Under the pieces are notes generated by a model that was not told where the DNA came from, searched no databases, and worked only from the letters and a program-made list of their open reading frames with translations. Source: CAYWTS01 sp964461265 (GTDB lineage: Bacteria > Bacteroidota > Ignavibacteria > Tepidaquicellales > OLB5). Taken from it: 30,013 nucleotides of DNA. The position numbers and the translations under genes were made by a program. This document shows, one piece after another, positions 22,226-29,448 of the stretch; position 1 is the first letter of the stretch; each line of letters opens with the position of its first letter. The stretch is from NCBI GenBank assembly GCA_964461265.1, contig CAYWTS010000028.1, forward strand, positions 1 through 30,013, given 5' to 3'.

Positions 22226-23796
22226 CAGGCAATTTTAGGTTCAAGAGTAATCACGGGCAGTATAAGCTCTTCCATCGATATTCCGCCATGCTGGAAAGTG
22301 TTCTTGTAATAGTTAAGGTAATAATGATAATCTGTCGGATAAACGAAATAGAAATCTTCCTTAACGACAACATAGTTCACAATCCCGCCTCGTTTAGGCA
22401 GTTTATAATCGAGCGGATTGCGGATAAAAATTGCCTGCCTGTCGTCGCATTTTACATTGCGTCCATATTTGTAACGCAGGTTTGTCGATGTTTCCTTATC
22501 ACCCAGCACCTTTGCCCCGCGCAGGCAGCGTATGCTGCCGTGATCGGTAGTAATTATGATTTTTACGTTCTTTTGTGCTGAAAGGATTTTTAACATAGAA
22601 AAAAGAGATGAATATTCAAACCACGATTCGGTTAAAGAACGGTATGCGGCTTCATCAGGGGCAATTTCTTTGAGTATTGCGTTATCGGAACGGCTGTGTG
22701 CAAGCATATCGACAAAATTTATTACTATTGCATTAAGCTGTGATGAAGTAAAAGATGATATTTTGTTTTCTATTCCTTTCCCGAAATCGGTATCAAGAAT
22801 CTTTACGTAACGCAGTTCGTTTTTCAGCTTGATTCTTTTTCGTCTTAAAAGCTCTTCAAGGAACTGTTTTTCAAAATTATTCTTGCTGTTTTCATCGTCA
22901 TCGCCTTTTGCCCACAGATCTGGGTAATATTTTTCTATCTCGCTGGGGAAAAGTCCCGAAAATATGGCATTGCGTGCATAAGGTGTTGCCGATGGTATTA
23001 TTCCGTAGTAAAAGTCTTTTGATATTTTAAAATAATCGTAAAGTTTTTTCTCCATCAGCAGCCACTGGTCAAGTCTGAGGCAGTCGATAACGAAAAAGAA
23101 AACCGACTTATCGCTTTTAAGTTCCGGTATTATGTATTTTTCTATAATCTCGTTCGAAAACAGGGGAGCATCTTTCTTAAAATGTATCCATTCAAGATAA
23201 TTCTTCTCGAAGAACTTGCAGAACTCGGCGTTGCATTCCTTTCGCTGTGAGGCAATAGTATCTTTTAAGCCCAGTTCCGGATGTTCATCCAGTTCCATTT
23301 CCCACTGCGTCATATCAAGGTTAATTTGTATCCAGTCGCGCCAATTGAGGGGTTCCATGAGTAACTGGGTAATGCGGTTAAATTCCTGTATATAATCGCG
23401 TGAAACAGTTTCACCTTTTATTCGTTTGCCCTCAAGGAATTTCTTACAGACCAAAAGTATCTGGTTGGGATTTACCGGTTTCAGAAGGTAGTCTGATATC
23501 TTTGCACCTATTGCATCTTCCATAAGCGATTCGGTTTCGTTCTTGGTTACCATTACAACCGGAATATTCGGCAGTATGTCTTTAAGCCGCGAAAGAGTCT
23601 GCAGCCCGCCCATACCCGCCATCATCTCGTCGAGGAAAATCAGGTCATAATCCCTTTCGGCAGCCATTGCAATAGCATCTTCACCGTTTGTTGCCTCATC
23701 AATCAAATATCCTTTTTCATTCAGAAATAGGATATTGGAACGCAGCATCTCGATTTCGTCATCTATCCACAGAATTTTATTTTTTACTTTATCCAT
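22225..23796 (-). CDS. porX: PorX-type response regulator: CheY receiver plus PglZ phosphatase domain
   Basis: A 523-residue protein with an N-terminal receiver (KILWIDDEIEML with acidic pocket, LIFLDEMMAGMGG carrying the phospho-Asp, VVMVTKNE and DYLLKPV with Thr/Lys) and a large C-terminal PglZ/alkaline-phosphatase-type domain. The latter shows FFVIDCLRLDQW, ATPYARNAIFSG, NFVDMLAHSR and ITTDHGSIRCLRG, with the metal-binding Asp/His pattern. Order and length match PorX, partner of the PorY kinase in regulating type IX secretion; known PorX acts on oligonucleotides. No por structural genes are in the window, so the target is inferred. Receiver Asp position is normal, so activation by phosphorylation is expected. 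Confidence 0.94.
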   Translation of the reverse strand: MDKVKNKILWIDDEIEMLRSNILFLNEKGYLIDEATNGEDAIAMAAERDYDLIFLDEMMAGMGGLQTLSRLKDILPNIPVVMVTKNETESLMEDAIGAKISDYLLKPVNPNQILLVCKKFLEGKRIKGETVSRDYIQEFNRITQLLMEPLNWRDWIQINLDMTQWEMELDEHPELGLKDTIASQRKECNAEFCKFFEKNYLEWIHFKKDAPLFSNEIIEKYIIPELKSDKSVFFFVIDCLRLDQWLLMEKKLYDYFKISKDFYYGIIPSATPYARNAIFSGLFPSEIEKYYPDLWAKGDDDENSKNNFEKQFLEELLRRKRIKLKNELRYVKILDTDFGKGIENKISSFTSSQLNAIVINFVDMLAHSRSDNAILKEIAPDEAAYRSLTESWFEYSSLFSMLKILSAQKNVKIIITTDHGSIRCLRGAKVLGDKETSTNLRYKYGRNVKCDDRQAIFIRNPLDYKLPKRGGIVNYVVVKEDFYFVYPTDYHYYLNYYKNTFQHGGISMEELILPVITLEPKIA

Positions 23797-23834
23797 AAAT
23801 TGTTTTTTTTGTTTAATTATTATGAATAAGTAAA

Positions 23835-23865
23835 TTGATTATCATACAGTATATGGTTAATTTTG
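23835..23865 (+). promoter_or_regulatory. Putative Bacteroidota-type promoter of rpsT
   Basis: TTG at 23835-23837, a 20-base spacer, and TAATTTTG at 23858-23865 fit the -33/-7 pattern (TTG / TAnnTTTG) well. Predicted transcription starts about 23870, leaving a 55-base leader with AAGGGAT about 10 bases before the ATG. Confidence 0.5.
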
Positions 23866-23924
23866 CTATTCTTATTTATTAACAAGTATAAACCGTTAAA
23901 AATTATTTAAAAAGGGATAATTAG

Positions 23925-24182
23925 ATGCCATTAAGACATAAATCGGCTCAAAAAAGAGCAAGACAGACCAAAAAACGAACAGAATACAACAAATTTTATA
24001 AAACCCGCGTAAAAACAGCAGTTAAAAATGTTCTTGCATCAAAAACAAAGGAAACGGCTGAAAAAGAACTGAAATCTGCAGTTTCTGCCCTTGATAAAGT
24101 TGCTGTTAAAGGCATTATCCACAGGAATAAAGCTGCACATACAAAATCAAGACTTACACGATACGTAAATACGCTGAAGTAA
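23925..24182 (+). CDS. rpsT: 30S ribosomal protein S20
   Basis: An 85-residue, strongly basic, helical protein with the S20 pattern MPLRHKSAQKRARQTKKRTE at the start and KGIIHRNKAAHTKSRLTRYV at the end. It binds 16S rRNA early in 30S assembly. It is divergent from porX, with 128 bases between the two starts, and is followed at once by a rho-independent terminator, so it is monocistronic. Length is typical (84-90). Confidence 0.97.
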   Translation: MPLRHKSAQKRARQTKKRTEYNKFYKTRVKTAVKNVLASKTKETAEKELKSAVSALDKVAVKGIIHRNKAAHTKSRLTRYVNTLK

Positions 24183-24209
24183 AGGTTAATCTATAAGAAG
24201 TTTAACTTA

Positions 24210-24236
24210 AATGGGAGCGAATTAGCTCCCATTTTG
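24210..24236 (+). terminator. Terminator after rpsT
   Basis: AATGGGAGC (24210-24218) pairs with GCTCCCATT (24225-24233) around GAATTA, followed by TTGCATTT. Stem is strong, T tract short. Confidence 0.8.
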
Positions 24237-24242
24237 CATTTA

Positions 24243-24281
24243 ATTCCCGCCCCGTTTTGTGGGGTAAATTCCGACGGGAAT
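24243..24281 (+). repeat. 40-base palindromic repeat, copy 3
   Basis: ATTCCCG (24243-24249) pairs with CGGGAAT (24275-24281). An inner CCCC/GGGG stem at 24250-24264 encloses GTTTTGT. Relative to the copy at 15683, the T-A pair in the outer arm is C-G here, a compensatory change. Confidence 0.65.
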
Positions 24282-24603
24282 TTGCATTTATTTTTTTGCT
24301 TCCAAGCTGCGAAGTATCAAAGACACGAAGAAAATAAAGAAAATGCAGATAAAACACGTGTATTAACATATTATTATTATATAGAGTAGTGATTTGTTAA
24401 TGAAACCAGTACCTAAAATTTTGAAGTTTTGTATTTGAGCTTATTTTGTAGTTTGGATTTTGATATATAAACTTTAATATGTGAACTTAATTTCAAAGTG
24501 CAGGCTATTTGTTTAAATAATTTTATTTCTGGATTTGATAAATCAAATCCCTGCAAAGTTTTATTTCCTCACGCCAGCTGGCAGGTAGGGCTAGTGTGGG
24601 GTA
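24282..24603. other. Intergenic region between rpsT and ridA
   Basis: About 320 AT-rich bases. I see no gene, RNA or terminator with a T tract. A GCCAGCTGGC palindrome lies near 24573-24582, within GC-richer DNA next to the ridA stop, possibly another dispersed element. Confidence 0.5.
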
Positions 24604-24987
24604 TTACACATACGCAACTACATCCATCTCAATCTTTGAATCCTTAGGCAGCCGTGCTGCTTCAATTGTGCTTCGTGCCGGTTTGTTTTCACTGAAATAT
24701 TCAGCATACACTTCGTTCATACCTGCAAAGTCGTTAATATCTTTCAGGTACACAGTTGTCTTAATTACTTTATTCACATCGCTTCCTGCTTCGTTTAATA
24801 TAGCTTTTATATTCTCTATAGTTTGCCGAGTCTGTGCTTTAATGTCTCCTTCTACTATATAATTTGTAGCCGGGTTAACAGCTATCATCCCGGATGTAAA
24901 CAGTAAATGACCGTCAAGCGTTATTCCCTGTGAGTATGGCCCGATTGGTTCGGGGGCTGATTTTGTGTATATTTTTTCAGTTTTCAT
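24604..24987 (-). CDS. ridA: RidA family enamine/imine deaminase
   Basis: A 127-residue RidA (YjgF/YER057c/UK114). Key segments are APEPIGPYSQGITLDGHLLF, SGMIAVNP, KTTVYLKDINDFAGMNEVYA and the C-terminal PARSTIEAARLPKDSKIEMD, which contains the Arg that anchors the substrate carboxylate. It hydrolyses reactive 2-aminoacrylate-type enamines from PLP enzymes to ketoacids and ammonia in the cytosol. It is divergent from hsp20; the shared 224-base spacer holds a palindrome and a sigma-54-like promoter that point towards hsp20. Length is normal. Confidence 0.96.
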   Translation of the reverse strand: MKTEKIYTKSAPEPIGPYSQGITLDGHLLFTSGMIAVNPATNYIVEGDIKAQTRQTIENIKAILNEAGSDVNKVIKTTVYLKDINDFAGMNEVYAEYFSENKPARSTIEAARLPKDSKIEMDVVAYV

Positions 24988-25059
24988 ATTTTTATTTAGT
25001 GAAATTTTGACAAAATATTTTGATAAAAATTCATAAATTATGTAACATTTTCGTTAAAT

Positions 25060-25076
25060 ATTGACAATTTGTCAAT
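25060..25076 (+). promoter_or_regulatory. 17-bp palindrome upstream of hsp20 (possible enhancer site)
   Basis: ATTGACAA-T-TTGTCAAT is a perfect inverted repeat. It lies about 85 bases before the transcription start predicted from the sigma-54-like element, a usual distance for an enhancer-binding-protein site. It could alternatively be an operator for divergent ridA. Confidence 0.55.
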
Positions 25077-25126
25077 TTTAGAAAATATGTATGTTTAAAA
25101 TTAATACATTTTTACAACATTTAGTA

Positions 25127-25141
25127 TGGCACGGCGATTGT
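25127..25141 (+). promoter_or_regulatory. Sigma-54-type (-24/-12) promoter candidate for hsp20
   Basis: TGGCACGGCGATTGT matches the consensus TGGCACG-N4-TTGC except that the final C is T. GG at -24 and G at -12 are in register (10-base spacing rule). The predicted start is near 25153, with a leader of about 60 bases to the ATG. RpoN was not seen in this window. Confidence 0.6.
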
Positions 25142-25197
25142 CTTATAATAACTGAAGCAAAAATTTAAAAAAATTTATAAATTAAACCATAACTTTT

Positions 25198-25204
25198 AGG
25201 AGGG
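25198..25204 (+). promoter_or_regulatory. Strong Shine-Dalgarno site of hsp20
   Basis: AGGAGGG seven bases before the ATG is a near-perfect anti-16S match. Most other genes here lack such a site, so hsp20 mRNA is likely translated unusually well. Confidence 0.85.
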
Positions 25205-25211
25205 TTATAAA

Positions 25212-25667
25212 ATGACATTAGTAAGATTTAGTCCGTCAACAGAACTTGCCGCAATGGGCAAGCGTATGAAGAAATTCTTCGAGGATTTAGATTCGCCGTT
25301 CCAGAGCGATTCATTCTTCAGGAATTTCAACAGTAATGTGTTTACACCCAGTGTAGATGTAACCGAAGATAATGATAATTTATATGTAACAGCTGACGTT
25401 CCCGGTGTTGAAAAGAAAGATGTTAAAGTAAATGTGGTTGGCGACGTTCTCACAATAAGCGGTGAAAAGAAAACCGAACAGAGAGACGAGAACAAAAACT
25501 ACTACAGAATCGAACGCTCAAGCGGTTCATTCTCAAGAAGCTTTACGCTTCCGGCAGAAATAGTTGTTGATAAAATTGCAGCCGAATACAAAGACGGCGT
25601 ATTGACAATCACACTGCCCAAGACCGAAGAAGCAAAAGTTGTTGAGAAGCAGATAGAGATTAAATAA
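25212..25667 (+). CDS. Small heat shock protein Hsp20 (alpha-crystallin family)
   Basis: A 151-residue cytosolic holdase. The N-terminal arm (MTLVRFSPSTELAAMGKRMK) is followed by the alpha-crystallin domain: TPSVDVTEDNDNLYVTADVP, GVEKKDVKVNVVGDVLTISG, then FSRSFTLPAEIVVDKIAAEY and KDGVLTITLPKTEEA. The motif D-G-V-L-T-I-T-L-P-K is the family hallmark; a C-terminal I-x-I-type tail (QIEIK) follows. It holds unfolded proteins for DnaK, whose gene is the next downstream. The strong ribosome site, sigma-54-like promoter and palindrome upstream suggest stress-induced control. Structured palindromes follow the stop. Confidence 0.95.
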   Translation: MTLVRFSPSTELAAMGKRMKKFFEDLDSPFQSDSFFRNFNSNVFTPSVDVTEDNDNLYVTADVPGVEKKDVKVNVVGDVLTISGEKKTEQRDENKNYYRIERSSGSFSRSFTLPAEIVVDKIAAEYKDGVLTITLPKTEEAKVVEKQIEIK

Positions 25668-25670
25668 AAA

Positions 25671-25727
25671 CCCACCCCACTCCGCTTTGCGGAGCTTCCC
25701 CTCCCCCTTTGGGAGGGGAATTGTGGG
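25671..25727. repeat. Nested hairpins downstream of hsp20
   Basis: CCCAC (25671-25675) can pair with GTGGG (25723-25727), enclosing CTCCGC-TTT-GCGGAG (25680-25694) and TTCCCCTCCC (25696-25705) with GGGAGGGGAA (25711-25720). The result is a three-way fold. It probably acts as a terminator or 3'-end stabiliser, although no T tract follows. Its CCCTCCC arm resembles that at 21671. Confidence 0.6.
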
Positions 25728-25818
25728 AATTTAAACAAGGCACCCTGAGCGGACTGCCCCATAATGTATTTATTAATTTTGTAATTGCTAAAGGGGCTTA
25801 AACGGAAGGATTTCTTTC

Positions 25819-25887
25819 ACGCTAATTATCACGAATTAACGCTAATTAATAAGATAACTAAATAAAGTAATTCGTGATAATTAGCGT
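25819..25887. repeat. Perfect 20-bp inverted repeat upstream of dnaK
   Basis: ACGCTAATTATCACGAATTA (25819-25838) is repeated in perfect inverse at 25868-25887 with a 29-base loop. The outer units continue as ACGCTAATTA-like partial repeats to about 25897. It is 54 bases before the dnaK ATG and is not the CIRCE element. CACGAATTAAC also occurs in the repeat 5' to the first structured element (5504). Confidence 0.8.
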
Positions 25888-25950
25888 TAATTAGCGTAAA
25901 AAGTTTTTATATTCAAAACAAAATGTTTCAGAAAGGAAACAAAACAAACT

Positions 25951-27876
25951 ATGGGAAAAATAATTGGAATAGACCTTGGAACTACCAACTCCTGCGTAGC
26001 AGTGATGGAAGGTACAACTCCAACGGTATTAATTAACCCGGAGGGCAAACGCACAACCCCCTCGGTTGTTGCTTTTACTAAAACAGGCGAGAGACTTGTC
26101 GGCGATAGTGCCAAAAGGCAGGCTATTATTAATCCGCAGCAGACCGTTTTTTCTATAAAAAGATTTATGGGACGCCGCTATGATGAGGTAAACGAAGAGA
26201 TGAAAATGGTGCCTTACAAAGTGATAAGAGGTGAAAACGACGTGGCTCGGGTTGAAATCGGTGACAGAGTTTACTCACCTCCTGAAATCTCTGCAATGGT
26301 GCTTCAGAAGATGAAGCAGATAGCCGAGGAAAGACTTGGAACAAAGATTACCGAAGCTGTAATCACAGTTCCAGCATATTTTAACGATGCACAGCGTCAG
26401 GCTACAAAAGAAGCCGGTATTATCGCCGGTCTTGACGTTAAAAGAATAATCAATGAACCAACCGCAGCAGCACTTGCTTACGGCATAGATAAGAAACAGA
26501 AAGACCACAAGGTAGCAGTTTATGACCTTGGCGGCGGAACGTTTGATATCTCCATACTCGAGCTTGGCGAAGGAGTGTTCGAAGTGAAATCAACCAACGG
26601 TGATACTCACCTTGGCGGTGATAACTTCGACCAGCGTTTAATTGATTACATGGCTGATGAATTCCAGAAAACAGAAGGCATCGATTTACGCAAAGACCCG
26701 ATGGCATTGCAGAGACTTAAGGAAGCAGCAGAGGAAGCCAAGAAGGAGTTATCAGAAAAACTGCAAACCGACGTAAAGCTGCTCTATATTACTGCAACTC
26801 CCGAAGGAGCAAAGCACCTTGATATGACAATCACACGTGCAAAATTCGAGCAGCTGGTTGATGATTTGATACAGAAAACAGTTGGTCCTTGCAAAAAAGC
26901 TTTAGAAGATGCAGGTTATACTCCGGCTAATATCAACGAGGTAATACTTGTTGGCGGTTCAACAAGAATACCGAAGGTTCAGCAGGTTGTAAAAGAGCTT
27001 TTCGGCAGAGAACCGCACAAAGGCGTTAATCCCGATGAAGTTGTAGCACTAGGTGCTGCAATCCAGGGCGGCGTATTGGCGGGTGAAGTAAAAGATATTC
27101 TCTTGCTCGATGTAACCCCGCTTTCACTGGGTATAGAGACGCTTGGCGGGGTGTTTACGAAAATGATTGATGCAAACTCAACCATACCAACCAAGAAAAC
27201 AGAAATTTTCTCAACAGCAGCCGATAACCAGCCATCGGTAGAAATACATGTTCTGCAGGGTGAGCGTCCCATGGCTATGGATAACCGCACGCTGGGGCGT
27301 TTCCACTTAGATGGAATTCCGCCTGCTATGAGAGGTGTGCCGCAAATTGAGGTTACTTTCGATATTGATGCAAACGGTATACTGCACGTAAGTGCTAAAG
27401 ATAAGGCAACAAATAAAGAACAGTCAATAAAGATTACACATTCAAGCGGACTTACCGAAGCTGAAATTGAAAAGATGAAACAGGATGCAAAGTTGCATGA
27501 AGCTGAAGATAAGAAACGAAAAGAAGAAGCGGATATAAAGAATCAGGCAGATACACTTATATTCCAGGGCGAAAAACAGCTTAAGGAGTTCGGTGATAAG
27601 CTTTCAGCTGATATGAAAATGAAGATTCAGACTGCAATCGACAGGCTGAAAGAAGCACAGAAAACAAATAATGTGACTGAAATACGCTCAGCAATCGAGG
27701 GTTTCAACGCAGCTTGGAACGAGGCATCTACGCAGATGTATTCTCAGGCAACAGGAAGCCAGCAGCCCGGCGCAGACCAGCAGCAGGCACAGGGTGACGC
27801 AGGCGAAAAGAAACCTGATGACCAGAAGGTTGAAAACGCTGATTTCGAAGTTGTGGATGATAAGGATAAGAAATAA
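25951..27876 (+). CDS. dnaK: Molecular chaperone DnaK (Hsp70)
   Basis: A 641-residue Hsp70 with the N-terminal ATPase (GKIIGIDLGTTNSCVAVMEG, then AVYDLGGGTFDISILEL and ILVGGSTRIPKVQQVVKELF), the substrate-binding domain (LLLDVTPLSLGIETLGGVFT) and a helical lid ending QKVENADFEVVDDKDKK, the EEVD-like acidic tail in bacterial form. It folds, protects and remodels proteins with DnaJ and GrpE, which are not in the window. AAAGGAAAC precedes the ATG as a moderate ribosome site. The neighbouring hsp20 gene makes a short chaperone pair. A hairpin and a terminator follow. Confidence 0.98.
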   Translation: MGKIIGIDLGTTNSCVAVMEGTTPTVLINPEGKRTTPSVVAFTKTGERLVGDSAKRQAIINPQQTVFSIKRFMGRRYDEVNEEMKMVPYKVIRGENDVARVEIGDRVYSPPEISAMVLQKMKQIAEERLGTKITEAVITVPAYFNDAQRQATKEAGIIAGLDVKRIINEPTAAALAYGIDKKQKDHKVAVYDLGGGTFDISILELGEGVFEVKSTNGDTHLGGDNFDQRLIDYMADEFQKTEGIDLRKDPMALQRLKEAAEEAKKELSEKLQTDVKLLYITATPEGAKHLDMTITRAKFEQLVDDLIQKTVGPCKKALEDAGYTPANINEVILVGGSTRIPKVQQVVKELFGREPHKGVNPDEVVALGAAIQGGVLAGEVKDILLLDVTPLSLGIETLGGVFTKMIDANSTIPTKKTEIFSTAADNQPSVEIHVLQGERPMAMDNRTLGRFHLDGIPPAMRGVPQIEVTFDIDANGILHVSAKDKATNKEQSIKITHSSGLTEAEIEKMKQDAKLHEAEDKKRKEEADIKNQADTLIFQGEKQLKEFGDKLSADMKMKIQTAIDRLKEAQKTNNVTEIRSAIEGFNAAWNEASTQMYSQATGSQQPGADQQQAQGDAGEKKPDDQKVENADFEVVDDKDKK

Positions 27877-27946
27877 GTCAATAGTGAATAATAATATTCA
27901 TACTACAACTTGAAGTTACAGGACGAATAAAAATACGACCCCATAG

Positions 27947-27970
27947 TTAGAAAGCATATATACTTTCTAA
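27947..27970 (+). other. AT-rich hairpin after dnaK
   Basis: TTAGAAAG (27947-27954) pairs with CTTTCTAA (27963-27970) around CATATATA. It stands just before the dnaK terminator and may protect the 3' end. Confidence 0.5.
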
Positions 27971-27977
27971 GCAAAAT

Positions 27978-28012
27978 AAGCCGTTCCGTTTTAAAACGGG
28001 ATGGCTTTTTTA
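27978..28012 (+). terminator. Terminator after dnaK
   Basis: AAGCC (27978-27982) with GGCTT (28003-28007) and, inside, CCGTTTTAAAACGG form a stable stem, followed by TTTTT. Clear rho-independent signal. Confidence 0.85.
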
Positions 28013-28110
28013 TTAATTTTAGGCAGATTTTCGGCAACTTATACGGATTGGCTGTTCAAGCTGACGATATAATTAATTCAATTGATATTAAGAAATTTAT
28101 TGATTAGTTT

Positions 28111-28124
28111 TGAGCATATGCTCA
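28111..28124 (+). promoter_or_regulatory. 14-bp palindromic operator upstream of DUF134 gene
   Basis: TGAGCATATGCTCA is a perfect palindrome 23 bases before the ATG at 28148. The gene behind it encodes a DNA-binding protein, so autoregulation is the simplest reading. Confidence 0.65.
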
Positions 28125-28147
28125 TAATAAACTTATAATAAATTTTT

Positions 28148-28519
28148 ATGCCAAGGCCAAGAAAATTCAGAAGAGTGTGCTGTAAGCCCTCGGTTTATTA
28201 TTTTAAACCAAGGGGAATTCCGGTATATGAACTGGAGGAGATAATAATTGACCACGATGAATTGGAATCACTTCGTCTTGCTGACCTTCTATGCTATTCT
28301 CATGAAGATGCAGCATCGGAAATGAAAATTTCAAGAGCAACGTTCGGAAGAATTTTGGAGTCAGCCAGAAAAAAAGTAATTGACGGGATATTAAACGGAA
28401 AAGCAATCAGAATTAACGATAAACAATTAACCAAAATAAAAAACAATGAACAACAAAATAAAAATAGCAATTGCAACAGACGACCGGGAAAGTGTCACCG
28501 GTCATATAGGAAAATGTAA
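28148..28519 (+). CDS. DUF134 (UPF0251) helix-turn-helix regulator
   Basis: A 123-residue protein with the DUF134 pattern: MPRPRKFRRVCCKPSVYYFK at the start, then VYELEEIIIDHDELESLRLA and the helix-turn-helix YSHEDAASEMKISRATFGRI with LESARKKVIDGILNGKAIRI. Family proteins bind DNA through this sigma-like region and often sit beside NifX/NifB-type genes. The last 25 residues overlap the start of the next gene by 74 bases in another frame, and may be an extension after stop loss. It probably controls this cluster through the upstream palindrome. CC at residues 11-12 could contact metal. Confidence 0.87.
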   Translation: MPRPRKFRRVCCKPSVYYFKPRGIPVYELEEIIIDHDELESLRLADLLCYSHEDAASEMKISRATFGRILESARKKVIDGILNGKAIRINDKQLTKIKNNEQQNKNSNCNRRPGKCHRSYRKM

Positions 28520-28859
28520 AGCATTTATGATTTACGAAATAGATGATGGCAGGATTATTAACAGAGAATACAGGGAAAATATTTTCACAAATCACAGACT
28601 GAAGCCGCAAGGTCATCAGCATCACGGAGAAAGCGCCGGGCACGGGCATGAAAATTTAGCCGAGGGGCTGAAAGACTGTAAATATTTGATTTCAAAAGGA
28701 GGCGGCTGGCGGCTTGTGGAAGATTTAAAAAAGTTTAACATTAATCCCGTGTTTACCGGTGAGGAACTAATCGAAAGTGCAGTAAACAAATTCGTAAAAG
28801 GTGAATTAGTAAATGATACAGATTTGATATGCGGTCACAACAAGCATGAAAATACATGA
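28446..28859 (+). CDS. NifX/NifB-type (dinitrogenase iron-molybdenum cofactor) family protein
   Basis: A 137-residue protein of the DiNase_FeMo-co family. Typical parts are KIAIATDDRESVTGHIGKCK, AFMIYEIDDGRIINREYREN, LAEGLKDCKYLISKGGGWRL and VFTGEELIESAVNKF. It carries a His-rich insert (GHQHHGESAGHGHENLAEGL) that probably binds metal. Relatives carry Fe-S or FeMo-cofactor precursors; stand-alone versions in organisms without nitrogenase have no settled role. It is translated from within the end of the DUF134 gene, and is followed by the broken ATPase and a radical SAM enzyme. No nitrogenase genes are visible. Confidence 0.87.
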   Translation: MNNKIKIAIATDDRESVTGHIGKCKAFMIYEIDDGRIINREYRENIFTNHRLKPQGHQHHGESAGHGHENLAEGLKDCKYLISKGGGWRLVEDLKKFNINPVFTGEELIESAVNKFVKGELVNDTDLICGHNKHENT

Positions 28860-28890
28860 TCTTAGTTAAATAACGGAAAGGTAAAAACTC

Positions 28891-29448
28891 ATGAACCCGT
28901 TAGATAAAAAAAGAATTCTGATCTGCGGGAAAGGAGGAAGCGGTAAGAACTCTTTTGCTGTAATGACAGGAAAAACATTAACGGGTAAAAATTACAAAGT
29001 AATTTTTAATAGACGTGGATGAATCTAATCCCGGAGAATTAGCAAACCTTGCTTTAGGAGTTCATAAAGCTCCAAAATCTCCGCTGGATTTTTCGGGGGA
29101 AGAGAAAGGGTAACCTGCCCTACCGATAACCCTTCGCCCTTAGTACGCATCTCCGGTATTGAACCGGTTACGGAAGATCCAATAGATTTATCCGAGATAC
29201 CTGAGGATTATTACATCAGGCAAAAAGATTTTCTGATATTTCAGGTTGGCAAAATACAAAGCATCTGTGAGGGATATGACGAACTTATGTCAAGAATTAA
29301 TCATGATTCTCTGGTAAAATGAAATTTCGTTACTTTTATTGATACAGAAGCTGGAATAGAACGCTTTAGAGGGGGAATGTGAAAAAAAATTGATATTATA
29401 CTAATAATGGTTGATCCAACTTTTAACTGAAGGGCAAATCAAAAATTT
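28891..29448 (+). pseudogene. CooC/MinD-like P-loop ATPase, degraded and 3'-truncated
   Basis: Starts MNPLDKKRILICGKGGSGKN (Walker A ending in Asn where Ser/Thr is usual) and stops in frame at a TGA (29020). The family sequence goes on in another frame at 29006-29110 (LIDVDESNPGELANLALGVH, ending SGEEKG then TAA), and returns to the first frame from about 29122 (PLVRISGIEPVTEDPIDLSE, then FVTFIDTEAGIERFRGGM and KKIDIILIMVDPTF). In that last part three in-frame TGAs occur (29320, 29380, 29428). The expected C-terminal third is missing. CooC-type ATPases insert or transfer metals for cofactor maturation. This copy is probably non-functional unless sequence errors are involved. Confidence 0.75.

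Noticed and set aside
24604..24862. Plus-strand frame across ridA
   Set aside because: Antisense shadow of a well-conserved RidA gene.
25819..25887. CIRCE (HrcA) element upstream of dnaK
   Set aside because: The arms do not match TTAGCACTC-N9-GAGTGCTAA.
29320..29430. TGA recoding (for example as Trp or selenocysteine) in the ATPase region
   Set aside because: Accompanying frameshifts, a missing C-terminus, and normal TGA stops in neighbouring genes make decay or sequence errors simpler.
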